Positions 1 through 5,923 of a stretch of DNA of 7,633 nt are shown here, in pieces. The translations under genes and the position numbers were made by a program. The notes beneath the pieces are model-generated. The model made no database searches. It was not told where the DNA came from and saw only the letters and a list, made by a program, of their open reading frames with translations. The stretch is from an uncultured Clostridia bacterium (GTDB taxonomy: Bacteria > Bacillota > Clostridia > Christensenellales > Aristaeellaceae): NCBI GenBank assembly GCA_934631985.1, contig CAKTYE010000094.1, positions 1-7,633 on the forward strand, in the 5' to 3' direction. Each line of letters starts with the position of its first letter. Within the stretch, counting starts at the first letter, position 1.

Positions 1-84
1 AAGCAGATGGTGCAAAAGCACCCGTTAGCGTTGCCATGGCATGGTGCGGTGTTACCCTAACACAGAAGCAGCCTCCCTCGCACC
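1..84. other. Region downstream of the Ca2+-ATPase with short hairpins
   Basis: After the ATPase stop codon the minus strand offers two short perfect hairpins. One is GTGTTA/TAACAC with a 3-nt loop (49-63), and the other is GGTGC/GCACC with a 4-nt loop (9-22). The GCACC arm can pair instead with GGTGC at 43-47. Neither is followed by a T-tract, so I do not call a terminator. The real one may lie beyond the window. Confidence 0.3.
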
Positions 85-2718
85 TCAACGCACCCTCCTA
101 TGCTTTTCGCCAGTCAAGCCAAACAGCTTCATGAGTTCTACAACAAACAAAGGGGTGAGCGCCAGCAGAACGACCACGGCCCACTGGATAGGAGTCAGCA
201 CTGCCAGCTTAAAGACGGTGCGCAGGAAGGGGACAAAAAGGACGATAAGCTGCATGCACAGTGCGGCAGCAGCGGCGCGAAGCATCCAGGGATTTTTCGG
301 GCCCTTGCGGAACAGCGAGCGGGTATTGCTGCGTAGGTTGAAGGAATGTACGATCTGGCTGCCGCTCAGCACAATGAACGCCATCGTCTGTCCGCAGGCC
401 AGGGACGCCATGCAGCCAATGCGGTACGCAGCCAGGGTACACAGCGCAATCAGGCTCCCCTGATAGCTCAGGCGGAAGACCATGGGCTTGTCGAAGATCG
501 CGGCCTTGGGGTCGCGCGGGGGCTGCTTCATCACATCCGGCTCCGCAGGCTCCATGCCAAGTGCCAGCGCAGGCAGCGTGTCCGTAATGAGGTTCACCCA
601 CAAAATATGAATCGGCAGCAGCGGGCTATCCCAGCGCAGAAGCACCGCCGCCAGCACGGTCAAAATTTCACCCAGGTTGGAGCTGAGCAGGAATTGGATG
701 GCCTTCAAAATGTTGCTGTACAGTGTCCGGCCCTGCCCCACTGCCTCCACAATGGTGGCAAAATTGTCATCCGTCAGGATCATCGCGGAGGCCTCCTTGC
801 TGACCTCCGTTCCCGTAATGCCCATGGCAATGCCAATGTCCGCCTGCTTCAGCGCGGGTGCATCGTTCACACCGTCGCCCGTCATGGCGACCACATCGCC
901 CCAGCTTTGCCATGCGCGGACAATGCGCAGCTTGTGTTCAGGGGAAACGCGGGCGTATACCGCAATGTTGCGCACTTCCTCCCGCAGGCGCGCATCGTCC
1001 ATCTTTTCCAGCTCCGCGCCCGTGATGACGCGATCTCCCTTGCCCAGAATGCCCAGATCCCGGGCAATTGCGGCGGCGGTCAGCTTATGGTCGCCGGTGA
1101 TCATCACCGGCTTCACCCCTGCCTGCAAGCAGCGATGCACCGCTTCCCGTGCCGTGGGGCGCGGCGGGTCGATCATACCGACCATGCCCAGGAACGTCAG
1201 CTCCTGCTCATAGGCGGCCTGTTTATCGTCTTCTGCAAGGCTGCTGCGCTCCGCCATGGCAAAGACCAGCACGCGCAGGGCCGCAGAGCTCATTTCTTCC
1301 GCCGTCTGGCGAATACGCTGCACGTCCGCTTCCGTCAGGGTGCGCTCCCCGCCGTCATAAATGCTGGTGCAGTGGGCCAGCACCTCGTCCAGGCCGCCCT
1401 TCACAAACACACGGTAGTGCTTGCCCTCGGCATGCACGGTGGTCATCATTTTGCGCTCGCTGTCAAAGGGGATTTCATCCACCCGGGGCATGCGCTTGGT
1501 CAGGCGCACCGCTTCATAACCCAAAGGCTTTACATAATCACACAGCGCCGTCTCGGTGGGATCACCCAGAAAAACAGGCTTTCCATCTCGCTGACCGGGC
1601 TGTGCATCGTTGCACAACGCCATGGCGGTCGCCATCAGCACCGCGCCGCTCTGCCGCTGGAAGGACTGCGCGTCTGCGGCTTCAAAGGGCGCAGCGGCAG
1701 CAGCGACAGTCATGCGGTTGAGCGTCAGCGTGCCCGTTTTATCGGAGCAGATGACCGTGGCACTGCCCAGCGTCTCCACAGCAGGCAAACGGCGAATGAT
1801 GGCATTGCGCTCACTCATGCGCTGTACGCCAAGGGCCAGCACGATGGTCACAATGGCCAGCATGCCCTCGGGAATCGCCGCCACTGCCAGGCTGATCGCT
1901 GTCATGAACATTTCCAGCGGATCACGTCCCTGCACCACACCCGCGCCAAACACAACAGCGCAGACGATCAGGCACACCAGCGCCAGCTTTTTGCTCATAT
2001 CTGCAAGACGGCGCTGCAAAGGTGTTTTGACCCCTTCGCTCTTGTCCAGCATGCCTGCAATGTGTCCGATCTCCGTATCCATGCCTGTTGCGGTTACAAC
2101 GCCCACGCCGCGTCCGAAGGTCACCAGACTGCCGGAATAAGCCATATCCCGACGGTCGCCTAGCGATGCGTCCGCAGCGACAGGCGCCGTCTGCTTTTCC
2201 ACAGGTGCAGATTCGCCCGTCAATGCGCTTTCCTGCACTTGCAGATTTACCGCCTCAATGAGCCGCAGATCGGCAGGCACAGCGTCCCCCGTTTCCAGCA
2301 CCACAATGTCGCCGGGAACAAGCTCCTCTGCTGGCAGCACATGCGCGCTGCCATCCCGGCGCACCTTGGCATGGGGCGAGGACATCTTTTTCAGAGCTTC
2401 CAGCGCATTTTCCGCGCGGTTTTCCTGCACCACGCCCAGCACGGCGTTGAGCATCACCACCACCAGGATAATAAGGCAGTCCGTCCATTCGCCCAGCACA
2501 AGGCCGGAGATCAGCGCCGCTGCCAGCAGGATCAGCACCATTACGTCCTTGAACTGCTCCAGCAGCATCCGGGCGGTGCTGCGGCGCTTGACAGCGCGAA
2601 GCTGATTTTTGCCCGTTTTCGCCTGCCGTTCAGCAGCGACTGCTGCGGTCAGGCCCTGTTCAGGCTGCACATGCAGTGCGTCCAGCGCTTCCTGCGCGGT
2701 TCGATCATGCCAGGTCAT
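85..2718 (-). CDS. P2A-type calcium-transporting P-type ATPase
   Basis: This is a membrane pump that hydrolyses ATP through a phospho-aspartate intermediate to export cations, most likely Ca2+, from the cytoplasm. The 877-residue length fits bacterial SERCA/PMR1-like pumps. Visible in order: N-terminal cation-ATPase domain (about 1-60), M1-M2 (about 55-95), actuator motif TGES at 167-170, M3-M4 with PEGM at 283-286, phosphorylation motif DKTGT with Asp326, nucleotide-domain KGG at 440-442, TGDH at 541-544, hinge TGDGVNDAP at 613-621, then M5-M10. Ca2+-site residues known from SERCA are kept: Glu284 (M4), Asn681 and Glu684 (M5), Asn709, Thr712 and Asp713 (M6). The M8 glutamate of SERCA is Gln788 here, as in many bacterial pumps, which suggests one ion per cycle. 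The start is set by AAGGAGG just upstream of the ATG at 2718. The frame stays open further upstream, but that stretch runs through the promoter and the htrA terminator. Mn2+ transport is possible; Na+ or K+ is less likely. Confidence 0.93.
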   Translation of the reverse strand: MTWHDRTAQEALDALHVQPEQGLTAAVAAERQAKTGKNQLRAVKRRSTARMLLEQFKDVMVLILLAAALISGLVLGEWTDCLIILVVVMLNAVLGVVQENRAENALEALKKMSSPHAKVRRDGSAHVLPAEELVPGDIVVLETGDAVPADLRLIEAVNLQVQESALTGESAPVEKQTAPVAADASLGDRRDMAYSGSLVTFGRGVGVVTATGMDTEIGHIAGMLDKSEGVKTPLQRRLADMSKKLALVCLIVCAVVFGAGVVQGRDPLEMFMTAISLAVAAIPEGMLAIVTIVLALGVQRMSERNAIIRRLPAVETLGSATVICSDKTGTLTLNRMTVAAAAAPFEAADAQSFQRQSGAVLMATAMALCNDAQPGQRDGKPVFLGDPTETALCDYVKPLGYEAVRLTKRMPRVDEIPFDSERKMMTTVHAEGKHYRVFVKGGLDEVLAHCTSIYDGGERTLTEADVQRIRQTAEEMSSAALRVLVFAMAERSSLAEDDKQAAYEQELTFLGMVGMIDPPRPTAREAVHRCLQAGVKPVMITGDHKLTAAAIARDLGILGKGDRVITGAELEKMDDARLREEVRNIAVYARVSPEHKLRIVRAWQSWGDVVAMTGDGVNDAPALKQADIGIAMGITGTEVSKEASAMILTDDNFATIVEAVGQGRTLYSNILKAIQFLLSSNLGEILTVLAAVLLRWDSPLLPIHILWVNLITDTLPALALGMEPAEPDVMKQPPRDPKAAIFDKPMVFRLSYQGSLIALCTLAAYRIGCMASLACGQTMAFIVLSGSQIVHSFNLRSNTRSLFRKGPKNPWMLRAAAAALCMQLIVLFVPFLRTVFKLAVLTPIQWAVVVLLALTPLFVVELMKLFGLTGEKHRRVR

Positions 2719-2762
2719 GCGGCTCCTCCTTATCAAAGCAAGTATTGCCTTGGAATGTTCAA

Positions 2763-2791
2763 ATGATACCACGAGGGTGGTTGACTCGCAA
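2763..2791 (-). promoter_or_regulatory. Predicted SigA-type promoter of the Ca2+-ATPase gene
   Basis: On the minus strand, -35 TTGCGA (2791-2786) and -10 TATCAT (2768-2763) are separated by exactly 17 bp. They match TTGACA and TATAAT at four and five of six positions. Transcription would start near 2756 and give a leader of roughly 38 nt with the AAGGAGG site before the ATG. The promoter lies beyond the htrA terminator, so the pump appears to be its own transcription unit. Confidence 0.55.
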
Positions 2792-2842
2792 TGCTTCCTT
2801 GCCCAAATGTGCAGAATTGTGATCCAAGACCACAGGAAGCAT
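2791..2842. repeat. 9-bp perfect inverted repeat abutting the ATPase promoter
   Basis: ATGCTTCCT at 2791-2799 is repeated in inverse as AGGAAGCAT at 2834-2842, with a 34-nt spacer. The inner arm touches the predicted -35 box. It could be an operator for a dimeric regulator or DNA looping, or simply chance. There is no T-tract, so it does not read as a terminator. Confidence 0.35.
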
Positions 2843-2990
2843 CGTGAGCGCTGCTTTTTATCGGGCTGACGCTTGCAGCAGCATCGTGCAGCTTCAGCAG
2901 GGAGATTTCGCCTCTGCGGCGGCGACCAGGGCTTTCCGGTCGCTCTGGACCTTCGGGGGAGCTTGCCAGCGGCTTCCACCCATAGAACGC
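2843..2990. other. Intergenic stretch with one hairpin and no gene seen
   Basis: This is the rest of the 325-bp gap between htrA and the ATPase gene. It holds a 6-bp hairpin, GCGACC at 2922-2927 paired with GGTCGC at 2938-2943. It also holds a short direct repeat, AGCATCGTG, at 2838-2846 and 2880-2888. I compared it with the yybP-ykoY, M-box and T-box patterns I know and did not find a match. The minus-strand frame is open here as an extension of the ATPase frame, but it has no ribosome binding site. Confidence 0.3.
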
Positions 2991-3020
2991 AAAAAAGGGA
3001 CGGCATGCTGCTGCCGTCCC
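2991..3020 (-). terminator. Intrinsic terminator of htrA
   Basis: Read on the minus strand, a perfect 9-bp GC-rich stem (GGGACGGCA paired with TGCCGTCCC; arms 3020-3012 and 3005-2997, 6-nt loop) is followed at once by six T residues (2996-2991). It begins about 24 nt after the htrA stop codon. This is a textbook Rho-independent terminator that separates htrA from the ATPase gene. Confidence 0.93.
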
Positions 3021-3043
3021 CAGGAAATCTGCTGCTTGGATGT

Positions 3044-4357
3044 TTACTGCTGTACGGGAGTATCGACGACCTTCAGGGTCACATTCATGGTCAGGTATTC
3101 GCCCTGGGGAATATCGTCGCTGCTCTGATAATTTTCGAGGTCTTCCACACGGTACACCTTGATGGCGACGGTGTCGCCCTCGCTCTTGCTCTGAATGTAG
3201 CTGGTCAAATCAGAGACAGAGGAAACAACGTTATCATCCACATCTACGATGATGTCCCAGGCTTCCAGTCCGGCTTCCGCTGCGGGGGTGCCGTCCTCAA
3301 CCTCGGTGATGACTACGCCACGGGGGAGCTTGCCGTTTTGCACGGCAGAGCTGGAGGTGTTCAGGTTCGCAATGGTCACGCCCAGGCGGGGCTTGCTGGT
3401 GAGAACGCTGTTGGTGCTGCTGTTCGCGTTGCTGTTGGAAGCAGTGGAGGAGGACTGGGTGGCGTTGCCCGTCACCTTGCCGCTCAACACATCGTTGATC
3501 AGGGGCTTCGCCGCGTTGATCGGGATGCACATGCCAATGCCTTCAACGGTGGTGCCGCTGTACGCAGAGCCGGTGTACTTCAGGGTAGGAATGCCCATCA
3601 GTTCGCCATTGGTGTTGAACATGCCGCCGCCGCTGTTGCCGCTGTTGATGGCAGCATCGACCTGGATCATGGAGTTGGTGATGGTTTCCTTCAGGCCATA
3701 CTTATCAGTGGAGGAGCTGCTGACCGCACGGTTCAGCGCGGACACAACACCCACGGTTACGGTGCCGGCAAACTGCTCGCCCAGCGGGTTGCCAATGCAG
3801 ATGGCCCAGTCGCCCACCAGCAGGCTGTCGCTGTCACCCAGGGACACAGCAGGCAGGTTCAAGCCCTCGGCCTTCAGGATAGCCACGTCAAGGTTTTCAT
3901 CATAGGCCAGCAGGGTCGCGTCGTACTCGCTGTCCGGGGTGGTAATCTTCAGGCTGGAGGCATCCTCCACCACATGGTAGTTAGTCAGCACGATGTTCTC
4001 GGCGATGACCACGCCGGAACCGGTAGCCGCCTTGACCTCCTGCTCCGTGCTGTTGTCGTTGTTGTTGCCGCGTCCGTTGCCGTAGCCGTAGCCCCAGCCC
4101 CAGTTGTAACCGTAGTTACCATAGTTGCTGTAACGGACGGTCTGATAGTTGCTCACGCCGACCACGGAGGACTGCACCTTCGATACAGCGTCCGTAAAGG
4201 GACTGGTGACGACGGTGGTGTTTGTGGTGTTGGCGGTGGAGGTCAGGCCATCCTCCGCCTGTGCGGCGAAGTTTGTGGAGACGGCAAAGCCGACCATCGT
4301 AAAGACGAGTGCGATTGCTACATAACCAAGCAGATTCTTTTTCCAATTCATTTTCAT
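3044..4357 (-). CDS. HtrA/DegP-family serine protease with C-terminal PDZ domain
   Basis: This is an envelope protease and chaperone-like quality-control enzyme acting outside the cytoplasmic membrane. The 437 residues comprise: a basic start and hydrophobic segment (about 9-28), with a possible signal-peptidase site after Ala34 (AQA/ED), so the protein is anchored or secreted; a trypsin-like domain about 52-295 with the full catalytic triad His128 (TNYHVV), Asp157 (NLDVAIL) and Ser242 (GNSGG); a Ser/Asn/Thr-rich linker about 299-320; and one PDZ domain about 322-405 beginning with an RLGV carboxylate-binding loop. A Gly/Tyr/Trp/Asn-rich stretch (76-102) sits between the first two strands, where HtrA proteins carry the LA loop. 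The start is the ATG at 4357, nine bases after AAAGGAGG. A further in-frame ATG at 4351 is spaced less well, and longer starts would run into the promoter. The gene has its own promoter and terminator. Family assignment is firm; the choice among HtrA, HtrB and YyxA types cannot be made here. Confidence 0.95.
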   Translation of the reverse strand: MKMNWKKNLLGYVAIALVFTMVGFAVSTNFAAQAEDGLTSTANTTNTTVVTSPFTDAVSKVQSSVVGVSNYQTVRYSNYGNYGYNWGWGYGYGNGRGNNNDNSTEQEVKAATGSGVVIAENIVLTNYHVVEDASSLKITTPDSEYDATLLAYDENLDVAILKAEGLNLPAVSLGDSDSLLVGDWAICIGNPLGEQFAGTVTVGVVSALNRAVSSSSTDKYGLKETITNSMIQVDAAINSGNSGGGMFNTNGELMGIPTLKYTGSAYSGTTVEGIGMCIPINAAKPLINDVLSGKVTGNATQSSSTASNSNANSSTNSVLTSKPRLGVTIANLNTSSSAVQNGKLPRGVVITEVEDGTPAAEAGLEAWDIIVDVDDNVVSSVSDLTSYIQSKSEGDTVAIKVYRVEDLENYQSSDDIPQGEYLTMNVTLKVVDTPVQQ

Positions 4358-4391
4358 AGGGTGTAACCTCCTTTCGCGGTTTACGTGATGT

Positions 4392-4420
4392 ATTGTACAA
4401 ACCAATTTTGTCCTTGTCGT
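4392..4420 (-). promoter_or_regulatory. Predicted SigA-type promoter of htrA
   Basis: On the minus strand, -10 TACAAT (4397-4392) matches five of six bases of TATAAT. It lies 17 bp from a weaker -35, ACGACA (4420-4415), which matches the last four bases of TTGACA. The expected start near 4385 leaves a leader of about 28 nt carrying AAAGGAGG. The placement also rules out an htrA start at 4405. Confidence 0.5.
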
Positions 4421-4505
4421 GAACGGAATATGAACATTGCTGGGAAATTTGTGAAGACGCGGTGAAAGGGAAAAAGGTGCTTTTTTTTCAATTTACAACG
4501 ACAAT

Positions 4506-4946
4506 GTGAGCGACATTACCATCACGGCGGATGACACCGCGAACGCAAGCAACATTGCGGCCTTTATTGGAGCGCTTGACGAAATGCTGCCGGAGTCTGA
4601 TACCCTGGGGCGGCTGACAGAGATCAACCAGCAGGGTGAAAAGCTAGGCGGGCTGAACGCCACCTCGTTTGGCATTGTAAACATTGCGACTGCCTTGCAG
4701 CGGTATGCAACGGTTGCCGGGAACGTGAACCCGGAGAACATGAACAATGTTACTGCGGCGCTGGGTAAGCTAGCCGAGCTGCAAGAGAATTTGGGCCCTG
4801 CTGACGAGAATCCCATCATCACTTGGTTCACTGGCAAAAAGCAGACCCTTGGTGACTTCGCGGCAACGCTCATTTCGCTGGGCAATGGTTTGAACTCGTT
4901 CTATGGTACTCGTAGCTGTATTTCACAAAAATACCCCCAATACTGA
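4506..4946 (+). CDS. Orphan ORF, probable fragment of a repeat-bearing (tape-measure-like) protein
   Basis: I do not recognise a specific family. The 146-residue reading has sensible, low-charge, helix-prone composition and begins at a GTG. No Shine-Dalgarno precedes it, and the frame stays open upstream to about 4455, so the true N-terminus appears to be missing. Two related blocks of about 60 residues are visible: one near residues 15-72 and one near 76-134. Both run N(I/M), AL, LPE-like or LAE, a Gly-rich turn, LG..AT, then L..Y. The Leu-Gly-Asn-Gly-Leu-Asn-Ser-Phe-Tyr block resembles repeat modules of phage tail tape-measure proteins, but that is inference from pattern only. The final residues (GTRSCISQKYPQY) are read from the flank and the opposite-strand terminator, so the native C-terminus is lost too. 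It is the only plus-strand candidate in the window. It is probably a decayed insertion and may not be translated. Confidence 0.45.
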   Translation: MSDITITADDTANASNIAAFIGALDEMLPESDTLGRLTEINQQGEKLGGLNATSFGIVNIATALQRYATVAGNVNPENMNNVTAALGKLAELQENLGPADENPIITWFTGKKQTLGDFAATLISLGNGLNSFYGTRSCISQKYPQY

Positions 4947-4965
4947 GTGTCCAGCATTGGGGGTA
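4926..4965 (-). terminator. Intrinsic terminator of the spoIIGA-sigE-sigG operon
   Basis: TACCCCCAAT (4932-4941) pairs perfectly with ATTGGGGGTA (4956-4965). After one A/C mismatch the stem continues with CTG (4943-4945) and CAG (4952-4954) around a 6-nt loop. On the minus strand the stem is followed by a T-rich run (TTTTTGTG) down to 4924. It sits about 145 nt after the sigG stop codon. Its sequence also supplies the last codons of the plus-strand orphan ORF. Confidence 0.85.
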
Positions 4966-4980
4966 CATATCACTAATTGC

Positions 4981-4996
4981 CATCTGCGCCCAGATG
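4981..4996. repeat. Small perfect hairpin in the sigG 3' region
   Basis: CATCTG (4981-4986) and CAGATG (4991-4996) form a 6-bp stem with loop CGCC. It lies between sigG and the terminator and has no T-tract on either strand. It is probably part of a structured 3' untranslated region. Confidence 0.35.
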
Positions 4997-5027
4997 TTCC
5001 TTTAAAATGCTTACCCTCTCTCCCCCT

Positions 5028-5093
5028 CTAGCTGCTCTTCGGGAGTAGACCTGGGAGAAGTGCTTCTGGCACGGAAGCTGCCTCCCCCGGCAT
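5028..5093 (-). CDS. Possible 21-residue leader-sized ORF directly after sigG
   Basis: Starting at the sigG stop codon, the minus strand reads GGGGAGG, then ten bases, then ATG at 5093, and stays open to a TAG at 5030-5028. The predicted peptide is short and rich in Pro, Leu and Ala (begins MPGEAASVPE). I recognise no family. The good Shine-Dalgarno spacing is the only positive evidence. The same stretch folds into a nested hairpin (see the 5053-5086 entry), so it may be untranslated RNA structure instead. Translation would be coupled to sigG, whose stop codon lies 17 nt upstream. Confidence 0.25.
   Translation of the reverse strand: MPGEAASVPEALLPGLLPKSS
5053..5086 (-). other. Nested stem-loop in the sigG 3' untranslated region
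   Basis: An outer stem pairs GGGAG (5053-5057) with CTCCC (5082-5086), and an inner stem pairs GCTTC (5062-5066) with GAAGC (5074-5078) around a 7-nt loop. The internal loops are asymmetric (4 and 3 nt). No T-tract follows, so it is not an obvious terminator. It could be a stability element or a chance fold. Confidence 0.3.
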
Positions 5094-5110
5094 ACTTTCG
5101 TTTCCTCCCC

Positions 5111-5893
5111 TCATGTCACCTGTACATGCTTGCGCATGTGCAGCAGCGCGTTCTTTTCCAGACGGGAGACCTGCGCCTGACTGATGCCGATCTCGCTGGC
5201 AACCTCCATCTGCGTGCGACCCTCAAAAAAGCGAAGCTGCAAAATGCGCTTTTCCCGGTCGTTCAGGTGCTGCAAAGCATCCTTGATGGAAATCTCCTCC
5301 AGCCAATTGTCATCCTTGATGGTCTCATCCTTCACCTGATCCATAATGTAGAGCGCATCGCCGCCGTCGTTGTAGATCGGCTCAAACAGGGATACCGGGT
5401 CCTGAATGGCCTCCAAAGCAAACACCACATCCTCCATGGGCAGGTGCATCTCCTCGGCGATCTCGCTGACAGTGGCTTCACGGCCCAGACGATATTGCAG
5501 CCGATCCCGGGCCTGCAGCGCCTTATAGGCCGTATCCCGCAGGCTGCGGCTGACGCGAATGGCGTTGTTATCCCGCAGATAGCGGCGTATCTCGCCAATG
5601 ATCATCGGCACGGCGTAGGTGGAAAAGCGCACGTTCTGGCTCACGTCAAAGTTGTCCAGCGCCTTGATCAGACCAATGCAGCCCACCTGAAACAGATCGT
5701 CCACGTTTTCCCCGCGCCCGGAAAAGCGCTGGATCACGCTCAGCACCAGCCGCAGATTTCCGCGAATGAATTCCTCCCGGGCCGCCTTGTCCCCACTGTG
5801 TACCAGCGGAAACAGCTCCCGCATCCGCTCATTGGTAAGCACGGGCAGCGTGGAGGTGTCCACGCCGCAAATCTCAACCTTGCCACAACCCAT
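5111..5893 (-). CDS. sigG: RNA polymerase sporulation sigma factor SigG (late forespore)
   Basis: SigG directs RNA polymerase to late forespore genes, such as those for spore protection and germination, after engulfment. The 260-residue length equals the B. subtilis protein. The N-terminal signature KVEICGVDT (5-13) is characteristic of SigG. Region 2 spans about 46-110, with the near-invariant DDLFQVGCIGL and STYAVPMIIGEIRRYLRDNN blocks. Region 3 is about 111-185, including the QDPVSLFEPIYNDGGD block. Region 4 is about 200-256, with the helix-turn-helix at TQMEVASEIGISQAQVSRLE. The start is the ATG at 5893, eight bases after GGAGG. An in-frame GTG at 5902 overlaps the Shine-Dalgarno itself and is rejected. 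The gene is third in the spoIIGA-sigE-sigG order usual in spore formers, 70 bp after sigE, with its own forespore-type promoter and a hairpin over its ribosome binding site. SpoIIAB and Gin/CsfB would be the expected protein-level inhibitors; neither lies in this window. Confidence 0.97.
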   Translation of the reverse strand: MGCGKVEICGVDTSTLPVLTNERMRELFPLVHSGDKAAREEFIRGNLRLVLSVIQRFSGRGENVDDLFQVGCIGLIKALDNFDVSQNVRFSTYAVPMIIGEIRRYLRDNNAIRVSRSLRDTAYKALQARDRLQYRLGREATVSEIAEEMHLPMEDVVFALEAIQDPVSLFEPIYNDGGDALYIMDQVKDETIKDDNWLEEISIKDALQHLNDREKRILQLRFFEGRTQMEVASEIGISQAQVSRLEKNALLHMRKHVQVT

Positions 5894-5902
5894 ACCACGC
5901 AC

Positions 5903-5923
5903 CTCCTGCCTGTCTGGCAGGAG
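5903..5923 (-). promoter_or_regulatory. Hairpin sequestering the sigG Shine-Dalgarno
   Basis: On the minus strand CTCCTGCC (5923-5916), loop AGACA (5915-5911) and GGCAGGAG (5910-5903) form a perfect 8-bp stem. The 3' arm contains most of the AGGAGG ribosome binding site of sigG, so the folded RNA should hide it. The predicted start of the local forespore transcript falls inside or just after the 5' arm, so the hairpin is expected mainly in read-through RNA from sigE. A similar leader hairpin limiting sigG expression is described for B. subtilis, as I recall. Confidence 0.7.

Noticed and set aside
346..2163. Long plus-strand open frame of about 605 codons opposite the ATPase gene
   Set aside because: It is antisense to a gene with complete P-type ATPase motifs. 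The translation is His/Arg/Gln-rich with no domain, as expected from GC-rich complementary sequence.
2719..2990. Riboswitch (yybP-ykoY, M-box) or T-box before the ATPase
   Set aside because: Metal pumps often carry such leaders, and a GGGTGGAA-like string is present. The conserved cores I know are absent, and the predicted promoter leaves only about 38 nt of leader.
2719..3006. N-terminal extension of the ATPase by 96 codons
   Set aside because: It would start inside the htrA terminator stem and cross the predicted promoter. The extra residues resemble no ATPase N-terminus, and AAGGAGG precedes the ATG at 2718.
2873..4366. Plus-strand open frame of about 497 codons opposite htrA
   Set aside because: Shadow of a gene with an intact catalytic triad and PDZ domain. 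It also runs through the htrA terminator and has no start signals of its own.
4358..4405. Earlier start for htrA at 4405
   Set aside because: The extension overlaps the -10 box and the Shine-Dalgarno. The ATG at 4357 is well spaced from AAAGGAGG and gives a normal signal sequence.
4465..4490. Plus-strand terminator at AAAAAG-GTG-CTTTTT plus T-run
   Set aside because: The stem is A/T-only apart from one pair and the loop is 3 nt. No plus-strand gene lies upstream for it to serve.
4493..4885. Minus-strand open frame of 130 codons opposite the orphan ORF
   Set aside because: Ser/Pro/Val-rich antisense translation with no ribosome binding site. The plus-strand reading has the more protein-like composition and the internal repeat.
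5894..5902. GTG start for sigG three codons upstream
   Set aside because: The GTG is part of the GGAGGTG Shine-Dalgarno itself. Starting at the ATG gives the usual 260-residue SigG.
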